From: Stenogyne calaminthoides
Lineage: Eukaryota; Streptophyta; Magnoliopsida; Lamiales; Lamiaceae
DNA length: 64,000 nt
NCBI GenBank assembly: GCA_037126765.1
Contig: JBBCBC010000033.1
Coordinates: 14,212,085 to 14,276,084, forward strand
Reading direction: 5' to 3'
Positions 1 to 10,906 of this stretch are shown piece by piece; the stretch's first letter is position 1; each line of letters opens with the position of its first letter. A model generated the notes under the pieces. The model saw only the letters and a list, made by a program, of their open reading frames with translations, searched no databases and had not been told where the DNA came from. Both the position numbers and the translations under genes were made by a program.

Positions 1-772
1 CTCATCCTGATGTTTGGCATGGGGGTTCTCAGACTCTCTAGTCTTACAGGTTTTGTCTTTGGCTTTTAAAGCCACATTTTTACTCGATGAAGAAGAATCA
101 TCTTTGCTATCAGCCTTTTTGGATTTCTAATCAATTACAAATTCATAGGCCTTCAAGAGAAGACTTGTTGGTAAGGCATTGAATTAATATTCTTGGTGTT
201 TTCAATCACCACTGCATGAATATCCCATTTCTTAGAAAGACCTCTAAGAATTTTCAATGCAACTTCTCTCTGTGGATATTTCTTTCCAAGTGCATTAAGA
301 TCATTCATGATGCTAGTGAATCTGACTTCCAATTTGTTTATTGATTCACCATCATCCATTTCAAAACTATCAAACTTTCCAATTGCCACTTAAAGTTTGT
401 TTTTTTTTATATGATCTCGTGCCTCGCACATTATTCACAAATAGTGTATCCCAAATCTCTTTAGCAAGATTACAAAGAGAGATCATTCCCATCACACCAT
501 CATCAATCGTCTCAGATAGTGTGTCTTTTTGCAATGTAGTCTAGATTGACTAACTTTCTCTCCTCAGAGTCACTTGGTCATCGACTTAGGAAATTCTCGC
601 TCTAGGATCAATTCTCTCATCTTCTTCCTCCTCCGATTCACCACAAGAAATTGAATGGTCCTTGAGAGACCACTCCACATACGCCATGTTTGAATATCTG
701 ATGAGCCTGCATTCTCGGCCTCCATAGATCATAGTTCTCCAATCGAGAACATGGGAAGTTTTTAGAAGACAT
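1..772 (-). pseudogene. Ty1/copia gag fragment of element E (runs off the left edge)
   Basis: Minus-strand gag of element E. The start codon is at 772-770, and the first residues read MSSKNFPCSRLENYDLW, the usual gag N-terminus with an ENY-W core. A frameshift follows near 690. The reading continues at 586-720 (YVEWSLKD, then an acidic EEEEDERID stretch). At 153-389 it has a clear UBN2/copia gag signature: INKLEVRF, NALGKKYPQREVALKILRGL and KKWDIHAVVIENT. Gag forms the particle that packages the element RNA. It lies downstream of a PBS and a complete LTR in the expected order, so identity is firm. The frame is broken at least twice, but some breaks sit at CAG/CTG-type sites that look miscalled, so the true coding state is uncertain. 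The rest of gag and pol lie outside the window. Confidence 0.8.
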
Positions 773-889
773 TTTATCCGATCTTTTGAAAAGAAAAAAA
801 TTTCAAAGAATAAGATCATTCAGATAGACCACAAGTATTTTTGAAAATAAAACTTTGGTCAACACAAAGCAGGGTCAAGTTGAACCACC

Positions 890-902
890 GCTTCCGATAC
901 CA
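890..902 (-). other. Primer-binding site of element E
   Basis: Read on the minus strand, TGGTATCGGAAGC starts two bases after the LTR end. It matches the plant copia PBS for initiator tRNA-Met (TGGTATCAGA...) except that CAG is replaced by CGG, the same substitution type seen elsewhere in this window. Confidence 0.75.
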
Positions 903-904
903 CT

Positions 905-2875
905 TGTTGGTCCCGGTGCAAACGAGTCTTACACGCGTGTATGGGGGAATACACGTGTTCAAGGTGTTTTTAAAAGTTTTTTTTCTTCGAGGTCACTTGG
1001 GTCGATAATCCTCAAGATTAGGTTCGAGAAGCACGGATCGCTCGAAGTCAAAGTCTCATCGAGACAAAGATCCCGAGCCGCTTTCAGATACCTCGAGATA
1101 ATCCCAACCGAGTCCCGAGTGTCGAGAGATCCCGAGTTGCTTGGATCGATAACTAACTTCATCAATCCTCAAATGAGAGTTCACTTTGGTAACTATCTGT
1201 TCTAAATTTACTCGATCGTCTTGAATGGTTGGCCCTTTAGTTTATACTCGCTTTTAAGCTTTCTTTAAAAACCTTCCCTTTATGAAATAGTGATTAAGTT
1301 GTGATTCACTTATGCAACTTCAAAGGATTGATTCCAACCAATATCGCTGAAAAAGTATGCTTTCAAAAACAAGTTAATGCAAATAAAGACGAGATAAGGA
1401 AAGCAATAAAGAACACAACAATTATAGTGGTTCAGAGACTCAAGCTCCTACATCCACTCTCTCTGATCCTCAGAGAAATTCACTATCAACTTCTGAGCTT
1501 TCTGACTACCTCGCGTAGTTTACTTACTCAACTCGGCCCTGAGTTTTCTGACTACTCCACGTAGTTTACTTACTCAACCCGACCTTGAGCTTTCTGACTA
1601 CCTCCGTAGTTTACTTACTCAAACACAAACAAGCTTTCAGACTACCCCTGTAGCTTACTAACTTCTCCTCTAGAGTTTTCTGACTACTCCGCGTAGTTTA
1701 CTAACTCTTTACAACTCTTCTCACCAACAAACACACTCCAACTACCTTCTCAAGGGTTTGGGGTTTCTCGGTTGGTTTCCAACTAGGATGAGATATCCTT
1801 TACAATAAAGCACAATGCAAAGGGTTAGGATATCTCGACTAAGCTTTGGATAATTCTTATCAAGCTAGGCTTAGTATAGTGAGCTCTCTTCAATGTAGAA
1901 GCACTTGGGAAATTCTAAGTTTTTCGAGTGCTTTAACTTTTGCAAGAATAAGTTTGAGCTCTTGAGTTGTGTATAAATTTCCCGTAACCTTACAATGTAG
2001 AGGGTCACCAGTATTTATAGGCATGCACCAAGGTTACTATTGAAAACTATCCGTTGGAGAGACAAACCCGTGAGTTCCTCTTTATGGTGTGTGAGAAACG
2101 GCTATATTTAGGGTTTGAAACTCCTTAACACGTTTTAGGCAATTAGCTTTCATGTAGCCGGTCTTCACTTTTTGCAGTCTGGAACTTTTGTACATTTGAC
2201 ATCCTTTTTCAAATGACTTGTCACCATCGATTAGGTATGATGGTACAAAGTTGTCTTCCTCTTTTTGACTTTTGTCTCCAGTTAAAGGTAGACACCTTCA
2301 ACGGCTCTTTTTGGTTACAAACTCTGAGTTTGATATAACCTTAACAACACTTCTGACTTAGTTCCTTTTGTCCGTATTTTAATGTCTTGGCAATATCTAA
2401 CTTTCTAAGGAATCGCGATCTTCTCAAAATTGCATCCTTCAGATAGATATTTTCAGTGCCTCGGAACATTCAGGTTCATACTGAGCATTCAGTACCTTAC
2501 TGAGTCTTCAGTAATTACTGTGCCTTCAGTATTCTAGATCTTCAATCTTGATCTTGATCTTGCGTCTTGAGTCTTGAGTCTTGAGGTCTTGAGGTCTTGA
2601 GTCTTCTGAGTCTACTGACTGATAAACTGAATCTTCGTGATGAGTCTTGATTCCTCAAGATCCCTTCGAGTCTTGATATCTCTCAGTTTCTGCTTTGAGT
2701 CTTCAGAGCCTATCCTGAACTATATCTGCTGACTATACATTTTGCAGATAACATCCTGAATATTCTAAAAACTGAATCCTGACTCAACTATCAAGATCAT
2801 TCTGAACATGTCATACTCAGGGGTTTTGGGATCTAATCAAATTCATATATCTTTTATTAAATTCATCTCCCAACA
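905..2875 (-). mobile_element. 5' LTR of copia element E (about 1.97 kb)
   Basis: On the minus strand the segment begins TGTTGGGAGATG at 2875 and ends GGGACCAACA at 905. It has TG...CA termini and is followed directly by a PBS and gag. A second, inverted copy of the same LTR family is at 10148-10906, for example the leader around 1380-1500 against 10330-10450. The LTR carries a tandem repeat array (1494-1715) and short TCTTGAG-type repeats around 2540-2610. E appears inserted into element A: the sequence right of 2875 continues as A's spacer, close to the ORF2 intron donor site. The 3' LTR and the left target-site duplicate lie outside the window. Confidence 0.85.
1494..1715. repeat. Degenerate tandem repeat in the E LTR (about 46-bp unit, ~5 copies)
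   Basis: Units share the core TTTCTGACTAC, then CGTAGTTTACTTACTCAA, at about 1498, 1544, 1590, 1632 and 1675. The inverted LTR copy near 10160-10330 contains related units (GAAAACTCTTG, then AGTTAGTAAG). The array is inside the LTR and is a family feature rather than a separate element. Confidence 0.7.
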
Positions 2876-3002
2876 GATTTAGAAATCGGAAGAGTAGAAT
2901 CAATTGATTTCGAAAGTAATTCTCTGAAGATTTTGAAAGTTTTGAACTTTTAAGAGCTTTGAGAAGATGAAGTAGTGGAAAGAAGTTTTCTGAGAAAGAT
3001 TT

Positions 3003-3013
3003 GGATTTTATAG
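3003..3013 (-). promoter_or_regulatory. TATA box upstream of ORF2 (element A copy)
   Basis: Minus-strand CTATAAAATCC. The same hexamer and surroundings occur at 50455-50465 in C, and equivalent TATA-like sequences are in B and D. It lies in the leader homologous to the ORF2 upstream region. Confidence 0.5.
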
Positions 3014-3768
3014 TATACGAGGGAAAACCTTTTTGCACAACTACCCAAAGTACTCAAGTATCCGTGTTTTGAAATCAGTGGCTGAGATTAGTCGGCTGAA
3101 AAATATTTTAATCGCACGGTTGAGTAAAGAAGTCTTCTCGTATTTCGGACTCAAAAATTCGCAATAAAACGCATTAAATACACATTCCCAAGTCCGCATT
3201 AAAAGTTTTGCAGAGCATGCGTCATAAAGTGAAAACAGAGTAAAAATCAATTTATTTAAATAACGCATATAAGGTATTCAGAAAGGGATAAATAAGAAAA
3301 CGATGTCGATCGATTGATATTGTAATCAACCAGTTACCACTGTGATCTGATCTGGTGCTTGTTGACCTTACTGATGGTATCTTTAAGCATTTTCCAACAA
3401 TATCTCACTCATCTGATCAGATTCTTGTGTAATGCACTTCGTTACTTATCTGATCCACTTATATGATACTCTTATCTGATGCACTTATATGATACACTTC
3501 ATCCTTCAATCTTCTTCTAATCAGCCCGCATTTACTAAGCACTGAAGTCTACTCCCGCCAAAACATTTACTTCGGGGAGTCAAAAAGTCTCCTCGATTCC
3601 CAAATCGGCGCGATTTGACATTCCGTAATAATGGCATAGATACGCTGTGATTACTCACACCGTCAACTCATCCAACCATTAGCTGCGTGTTCCTTACGCG
3701 TTGTCGATGCAAATTTCTCTTAAGGTTTTCTAAGAAAATAAATTTGCATTTATACCCCTAATTTCCTT

Positions 3769-3778
3769 CTATAAATTA
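3769..3778 (+). promoter_or_regulatory. TATA box of the antisense ORF (element A copy)
   Basis: Plus-strand CTATAAATTA is followed about 15-20 bp later by the conserved leader AGGCAAACAACACAACATAA and then the ATG at 3838. The arrangement recurs at 51184 and 61219. Confidence 0.55.
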
Positions 3779-3837
3779 AATTTTTGTTTAGGCAAACAAC
3801 ACAACATAAACCATTCATCTTCTTTAAGATATACTTC

Positions 3838-4242
3838 ATGCGTTTAGATGAGTTCCTTATTTCCGTGAAACTTCCTATGAAAACCTTTAACCCTTTTCCA
3901 ATGAATTCAGCTTCTCAAATCAACCCTGTGTGTTCCTTCACACTGCTTTCATCATCATCTAAGATTACACATACGATCAATGCTAAGCTTCTTTACCACC
4001 ATGGAGGCGGATCTGCTAAGGGAAATGAAAGGCTTTCTCCTAACCAGTATGCACCTTGTCTTTATCGAGATAACGGAATTAGCATCAACGGACTCGATCT
4101 GAAACAAAACGTGGGTTTGATATATAGTCCGCATCGATCAACAACCGATCTTCATATATCAAACTCAATATTACATCTTGACGACACTAGTGTCCGTTTG
4201 GTCCTTAATGAGCAAACACAGTGGTATTTATGTCCCATTTAA
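3838..4242 (+). CDS. Antisense ORF in the element A spacer (134 aa, unknown)
   Basis: Plus-strand ORF opposite in direction to the host element. The function is not recognised. The ATG chosen is the first one downstream of the TATA box and the conserved leader. The core VKLPMKTFNPFPMNSASQ (about residues 10-27), SSSSKITHTINAKLLYH and GGGSAK is shared with copies at 51266 and 61293. After GGGSAK the frames diverge through small indels, then ISINGLDLKQN is again shared with C. No signal peptide, membrane helix or known domain is visible; the protein is Ser/Thr- and Asn-rich with a basic core. Being in the same place in three elements of one family, it is more than a random ORF, but purifying selection cannot be judged by eye. 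Confidence 0.4.
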   Translation: MRLDEFLISVKLPMKTFNPFPMNSASQINPVCSFTLLSSSSKITHTINAKLLYHHGGGSAKGNERLSPNQYAPCLYRDNGISINGLDLKQNVGLIYSPHRSTTDLHISNSILHLDDTSVRLVLNEQTQWYLCPI

Positions 4243-4938
4243 CAATTGGAGAGCCCATTGATTTTAGGTTTAGGGGCTCACAGCACGAAAATCCTTCAAG
4301 GCCGCTCTCGCTCCTCACTCCGAAGCTCTGAGGGTGGCTCAGGATTTTCCTTAAGGCCTCTTACGCCCCTTTTTGGGTCGGGGGAAAATGAGAGCATCAA
4401 GTTCTTGAACTCTCTCTCTCTCCCCTTCCCTACCTTGGGTTGACTTAGGGTTTATGGTTTATGGTTTATGGTTTATGTAATAACCTCCGGGTCTTCTTGT
4501 ACTTGAAGCTTGTAATACCACTTGAAGGTAGCTTGAGGGTAGCTTGTGATATCACTTGTAACTTGTAAATCTGACCTACGGGTCTTTATCAATGAAAAGT
4601 TCTGTTATTTCATTGTTGTGTTGCCTCTTCTGACTTATGCGATTTGTAGCTTTAAACTTGATTTGCTTGTTGACTGCAGCTTTAATCGACTTATAAAGTA
4701 ATCTTCCAATCTGATTAGTTCCCCCTTAATCTGATATATCTTGAACTGATCTGCTCCTTGTCTGAACTTCAGATCGGCTACTTGTCTGACTTTCTCGATC
4801 GCTCGCCTTATCTCATGCTTCCGGATTAGCTACTTGTCTGACTTTATGATCTGCTCTTTATCTGAACTTCAGATCGGCTCCTCGTCTGGTCGTCTGATCA
4901 GTTGAGATTCCTAACTCAACTGATTCCTCTTAACCTGG

Positions 4939-7900
4939 TTAGTCTTTTAACCAACTGGTTCTGGAGATCAATCCACCAACCATTTCTGGTGCACTTTCTC
5001 TGAGATCCAGAAGCCCTAGCTCGTTGCATAATTCTATGAATCTGATCTTAGCTAGCGGCTTAGTTAAAATACCAGCTTTCTGCTTGTCAGTATGGATCTT
5101 TTCCATTATGATATTCTTCTTTTCAACGTGATCTCTGATAAAATGGTGTCGGACATCCACATGCTTGCAACTTGTGTGTAGAACAGGATTCTGAGTGATT
5201 GCAATAAAGACTATTATCATCACGAGAATATAGGTACGTTCTTAGCTACGATGTTGTAATCCTCATTCTTGACTTAGCGAGCGATTTAGGAACAACGACT
5301 TCCTCGCAGACCATATATTCTGCTTCAATAGTAGATGTCGCAACTGATGTCTGCTTCTTCGAAAACCAAGAGATAAGTTTATTTCCCAGAAACTGACATG
5401 AACCTGAGGTTGACTTCGTGTCGATTCTGCAACCTCCGTGTCGAATCGAATACCCACTAAGCTCTAGATTATCATCTGATGGGTAAAATAAACCGAGGTT
5501 TACTTTCCCCTTCAGATACTTGAGAATCTGCTTAGCTGCTTCTAGGTGGCTTTGCATTGGATTTGCTTGAAATCTGGCACATACACCTCTTGCAAAAAGT
5601 AATGTCCGGGTCTGTTTGGCGAAATGTATAGTAGTGATCCAATCAGAGCCATATATTCTTTTTGATTAGCTTTCTGACCATATTCATCTGGATCTATCTT
5701 GAACCCGGTCATCATGGGAATTCTGGCTTCCTTGCAATGTTGAACTCCAAACTTTGCCAATGGAATTCCTTGTGTGCTTATTTTTGCGAGATGAATATCC
5801 CTTCTGTACTCTACTTGACTTGTAAACCCAGAAAGTAATTCATCTGACCCATCATGGACATCTCGAACTTTCCTTGCATCAATTTGCTGAACTTCTCACA
5901 TAGCTTCTTGTTGGGAGATCTCAAGATGATGTCGCCCACGTAAATCGAACCATCGAATATCTTCTCCATCTTCTATTCGAATAAGGTTACGTCCCACTAT
6001 TCCTTTAGTGAACCCATTTGCCAATTAAGAACCGAGAGAGTGTATCATACCAAGCTCGAGGAGCTTGTTGCGAGTCAGAAAGAGCTTTCCTTAAATCAGA
6101 CACTTGGTTGCCTTTTTTCAAAGCCCGGAGGTTGTTCGACATAAACTTCCTCTCGCTAGTACCCCGTTTAAGAATGCAATCTTTACATCCATCCGATACA
6201 CAATAAACCCTCTCGTAGGCGTATATGCGAAAGCTAAACCGAATAATGGCTTTTAAGCGAAAGCGATCGTGCAAAGGTCTCATCATAATCAATTCCTTCC
6301 GATTGTGAATACCCCTTTAGCAACAAGTCTTGCCTTATTCCCCGGTTATGACATTATTCTCATCTCTTTTCTTGAATACCCACTTTGTGCCAATCACGCC
6401 TTGATGAGTTGGTCCGTCCACCCGCTTTCAAACTTGATTTCTCTCAAACTGCTCCGATTCTTTGCATGACTAGAATCCAACTTGCGTCTTGTAGAAACTT
6501 CCTCTCTCAGTAGTTAGTTCCTTCAAAGACAGATAACAACAATACATGGCACTTTCACTGTCGATGTCTAGTTTTGACTCTATCGATGGGTCTCCGATAA
6601 TCGGTCACGTTGGATGACCGGTAATCCAGTCCTTCTATTCGATTTGCGTCTATTTGGAGAACATCATCCATTTCTGATAGTAGTTCATTACTAGTGATTG
6701 GGAGGGGTGCGGAATTATGATCCACTTGATAAGAACATGTCTCGGTGATGTTGGACTCATCATGTCTTTGATGTACATTAGGGAACTTCAGAGTTCCCCG
6801 AACCAGATGGTTGGTTCGGTTGATCTTTATCTCGGTATGCCGAACCTTTCTTCATCGGCAGGTTATGCGTACCTTAGAATCGGCAAGATCAAGTTACGGG
6901 ATATACACCGCATTCGTGTTCAAACCTTTCTCCTTGATGCTTAGGTGATCCATTTTCTCGCGTGTCGTAATCAGTTGATCTGCACGCCTTGTTACGAGGC
7001 GACTTTCTCTTGTTGTAAGATGTCTCATCAAAGACCACATGGGGTGTTTCTTCCACAACTAGGGTTCGTTTGTTGTAAACCCTGAAAGCCTTGCTGGATG
7101 AGGAATATCCTAAGAATGTGCTTTCATCTGACTTGGCCTCAAAAGTCTTCAACTGACTCTTCCCATTGTTGTGTATGAAACACTTGCACTCCAAAAAATG
7201 GAAGTATGAAACACGAGGTTTTCTCGCCATTCCATAGTTCATAGGGTGTTTTGAAGTGAGTCTTAGTCGAGAACATCCTGCTTCGAGTATGGCATCAAAG
7301 GTGTTGATTGCTTCGCCTTTAAACGGCTTGGTGTCGCATGTTCAACTAACATAGTCGGCGAGCTTCCTGAGAGTTCTGTTTCTCCATTCTCGCTACTCCA
7401 TTTTGTTGTGGCGTTCTTGCGGTGACCTCTCATGTCAGATATACAAACTCAAAGTCAAAAATCAAGAATAAAAGAATTCGAATTTTGTACCTTTATCTAA
7501 TCTCGATTTTTACTATCTTTGACACCCTTTTCGCTTTTGTTGCTTCTTGAAAGGCTTTCGGGTATCTTTGTCGTTGTCTCGTTCTTCTTGTATAAGAATA
7601 CAACCCAAGTAAACTTGGAATAATCATCCATGATTACCAGAGTATATTTGCGTCCCATTGAGATCGACCGTGTAATCGGGTCCGAATAGATCCATATGGA
7701 ACGATTCAAGATTTCATCGATCTTTGGTCCGTATTCCTTTGAATGAAGCTTTAACTTGTTTTCCCTTCTGACATGCGGCACATGTCTGATCCTTTGAGAA
7801 TACTTCATTCGGAAGTCCCTCAACCAAAGGCACCCTAGTTATCTTGTTAATAGTCTTAAAGTTCAGATGACTCATTCTTTTGTGCCAGAGCCAACTGCTA

Positions 7901-8866
7901 TTTTTGGAACTCTTAACAATTAAGCATGCATTCCTTGGGCAACTGTTCCAATCATTGGTAGATCGTGCCTTTCCTTGAACCAGTTAGCAAGATTTTTGAG
8001 TAGCTCGATTCCTAATCGTACACTTATCACTCGAGAACTCAACGCTGAATCTGTTGTCGCAGAATTGTGATACTGATAGTAGATTGTGCTTTAATCCTTC
8101 GACATACGAGACTCCAGTCACTTGTACATCATCATTCTCTAAGTTAGAATCCTTTGGTAAAACCAAAGTTATCATCACCAAGAAGAGTACACGTGGGCCT
8201 TCTTGTTCTTTGTAAGAGCTAAGGAGATGTTTTCTTTCGAATATGTGCCTTGAGCATCCACTATCGATGTACCGATATATTTTGCTTGTACACCTCCTTT
8301 GTTGGCCGGTCCCACACGAACACCTGTCGAATCGACTTTTTAGGTACCCCTTCGAATTGGGTCTGGGGGTTAGTGGTGGATTTAGGGATCCACACAAATA
8401 GAGCACTTCTATGGTAACGATAGATTAGAAGGTCCGATTTGTCTCCATATAAAATCAACATAATCATACGTCCCTTTATATGCTTTCCTCGATTAGTATG
8501 ATTATTCATGTGAGCCTTGGGTGACTTAGAAGACTTAGGATTTTTTTTTATATTTTGTCTTCTTTTTAACCCAAGTGTGGCTCAAGTGCAAGAGTCCTGT
8601 ATCTCGGGTTATAAGGGTAGGTACGATCGCTACCATCAAAAGATTCATATCTTCTTGGAATAGATGGTCTTTAGCTTTACCTATAGCTTGTTTAAAGGCA
8701 AAAATGACCTTGATTGGGTCTCTTTTAGATTTTGTTTTTACTGTGTTGTCTTTTCTCGACACCTAATCACGATCAAAGTTGAGGTTTCTTCCGTAAGAAT
8801 CGAGTTCTTCTTCAAGATTCCTCGGCCGATGCTTAATCACTGGGCTCCATTTATGTTCCTTTCCGA
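4939..8866 (-). pseudogene. Degraded pol of Sirevirus-like copia element A
   Basis: Minus-strand gag-pol remnant, cut at its 5' side by the assembly gap. Read 5' to 3': gag tail (8535-8866), protease region with DSGCSRH (in 7984-8406), integrase fragments (7497-7823, then 6889-7242 with FIHNNGKSQLKTFEAKSDE), RT pieces (6005-6292 and 5542-5760) and RNase H to the stop at 4939 (HVDVRHHFIRDHV, TDKQKAGILTKPL). The order matches the more intact copy C (52250-58229). Frames are broken many times. Between about 6000 and 8800 the changes are concentrated at CTG/CAG positions, so part of the damage may be sequencing error. The lineage call (Sirevirus/SIRE) comes from the family-typical RT and RNase H wording and is inference. 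Confidence 0.8.
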
Positions 8867-9366
8867 NNNNNNNNNNNNNNNNNNNNNNNNNNNNNNNNNN
8901 NNNNNNNNNNNNNNNNNNNNNNNNNNNNNNNNNNNNNNNNNNNNNNNNNNNNNNNNNNNNNNNNNNNNNNNNNNNNNNNNNNNNNNNNNNNNNNNNNNNN
9001 NNNNNNNNNNNNNNNNNNNNNNNNNNNNNNNNNNNNNNNNNNNNNNNNNNNNNNNNNNNNNNNNNNNNNNNNNNNNNNNNNNNNNNNNNNNNNNNNNNNN
9101 NNNNNNNNNNNNNNNNNNNNNNNNNNNNNNNNNNNNNNNNNNNNNNNNNNNNNNNNNNNNNNNNNNNNNNNNNNNNNNNNNNNNNNNNNNNNNNNNNNNN
9201 NNNNNNNNNNNNNNNNNNNNNNNNNNNNNNNNNNNNNNNNNNNNNNNNNNNNNNNNNNNNNNNNNNNNNNNNNNNNNNNNNNNNNNNNNNNNNNNNNNNN
9301 NNNNNNNNNNNNNNNNNNNNNNNNNNNNNNNNNNNNNNNNNNNNNNNNNNNNNNNNNNNNNNNNNN
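8867..9366. other. Assembly gap (500 N)
   Basis: Exactly 500 N characters, a conventional placeholder for a scaffold join of unknown size. The left flank is the gag/pol of element A; the right flank is an unrelated LTR fragment. ORFs drawn across it are meaningless. Confidence 0.98.
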
Positions 9367-10147
9367 TTAGTATTGAACATGATGAAGTGTCTATTCAAAT
9401 AACTTAATCAATTTATCTCTAATCACTAATTGATCATGTATGTCACACTTAGCCACAAAGTCTAAGTTGGCGTGCATCGGCCGATGACTTTGATCCAATT
9501 AAGATGAGAAGATGGGTATTCTCTCTAAATCCACTTTGATGAATGAATCCTATTCTTGGCTCAACTACCACGCACATGCACTTCATGATGAACCCAATCC
9601 AAGCTATATCTACCCATGGAAGGGTGCAAGCGTCGGTCATGGTCAAAGTTTATCATCCCACACATGTCGTGCATATTGACCTCAAGTCAAAGGAGTATCA
9701 CATCGCTCCCACTAACCGAGACACCCGTAGACACATATAGTGGAACTACATCTAACAGTTTCTCGGATGGGTATACCAATATCCTCTAAGGTATTTGTGC
9801 ATCCATCATGAGATACCTAGTATCTCGTAGTAAGTGAGATCTTATTACACTCTCTAAGAGTATGATGCAGATCGCACACCAATCTCCATTGCATCATCAA
9901 TATCTCATTCTTGATGATCCTTGATCGGGGCTATTTGAGAGTCATGCTTAAGTCATCTGAGTTCTCACAACCTCAATGACAACAATGACTCATGGGAACA
10001 CTTGTATGAATAAATGCAAACAATCAAACATAATATTCAAACAAGTGTATTGCCATACATTAATATTAAATGAACTATAATATTTAATCAAACTGAATAT
10101 CATCGAGTATTATATCCTTACAATAGATTGTCTCTAGGATACTAACA
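9367..10147 (-). mobile_element. LTR-like fragment of an unclassified copia-type element
   Basis: Read on the minus strand it starts TGTTAGTATCCTAGAGAC at 10147, a typical LTR 5' terminus. It then runs as non-coding sequence rich in short direct repeats until the gap. There are no ORFs of note. The terminal sequence ACTAACA is followed on the right by CTAAC, then the next LTR fragment. Whether it is a solo LTR or the 5' end of a full element hidden in the gap cannot be told. Confidence 0.5.
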
Positions 10148-10906
10148 CTAACACTGTGTTCAGTGTGAAAACTCTTGAGAAGAAGTTAGTAAGCTGATTG
10201 TTCAGTCTGAATGCTTGTGTGTATGTTGAGTTAGTAAGTTGCAGTAGTTCAGCCTGAAAACTCTTGGTAGAAAGTTAGTAAGTTGCTGAGTTCAGTCTGA
10301 AAGCTTAAGGTAGTAGAAGTAGTGAGTTAAGGAATTTCTCTGAGGATCAGAGAGAGTGGACGCAGGAGCTTGAGCCTCTGAACCACTATAATTGTTGTGT
10401 TGTTTGCTTTCTGCCTTTACATTATTATCTGTTGCATATTTTCACTGAAAGCATCCTAAAGTTTTCTGAAATTCAGTTGGAAACAATCCACTGAAGGTGC
10501 ATTAACTTGATCACAGCCTTAACCACTATTTCATTAAAGAGAAGATTTTCAGCAAAGTAAAACAAGTATAAACTAGGGCCTACACATTCCGCACTCTAGA
10601 TAAGCTAGTATAGATATTTGTCAAACTGATCAAACTCTCCTGAGTAGTCAGTAAGATTATTATCTACTCCAAGCTTATTTGGACTCTGTTGTAGAAACTC
10701 AGAATCAGTTGAGCTAATCTGAAGTCACTGAAAGCTGCTCAACGTTATTGTCTCAGTAGACTCTGACTCAGGGCATTTTGTGCTTCTCAGGATTGAAACT
10801 CAGGACAACCTGACTCTCTGATTATAGTTTGTTTTAAAAGTTGAAAAATCACCATACACGTGTATTCCCCCCCATAAACGTGTGGAACTCGTTTACCCCG
10901 CCAACA
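10148..10906 (+). mobile_element. LTR fragment of the E family, opposite orientation
   Basis: Inverted relative to 905-2875 and alignable by eye over most of its length. Both share the CACTATAATTGTTGTGTT-type segment, the block around 10500-10590 and the terminus ending CCAACA at 10906. It keeps CAG/CTG sites that appear as CG in the E LTR. It adjoins the LINE at 10907. No PBS or internal region follows, so it is a truncated or solo LTR. Confidence 0.7.

Larger units (their letters stand above)
2876..4938 (-). other. Spacer of element A between pol and ORF2, with divergent TATA boxes
   Basis: Homologous to 50326-52249 in element C. The left end holds the leader and TATA box of ORF2 on the minus strand; ORF2 itself has been separated by the insertion of E. 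The middle holds a plus-strand TATA box and the antisense ORF at 3838-4242. The right part (4440-4900) has GGTTTATG repeats, plus-strand 3'-UTR-like sequence (TGTAATACC, TTATCAATGAAAAG) and CTGATC-rich sequence leading into the pol stop. Confidence 0.6.

Noticed and set aside
1494..1715. Regularly spaced repeats, considered as a CRISPR-like array
   Set aside because: The units are degenerate and contiguous, lie inside an LTR of a plant retrotransposon and have no cas genes.
8664..9407. Apparent ORFs of more than 200 codons on both strands
   Set aside because: They are almost entirely the 500-N gap.
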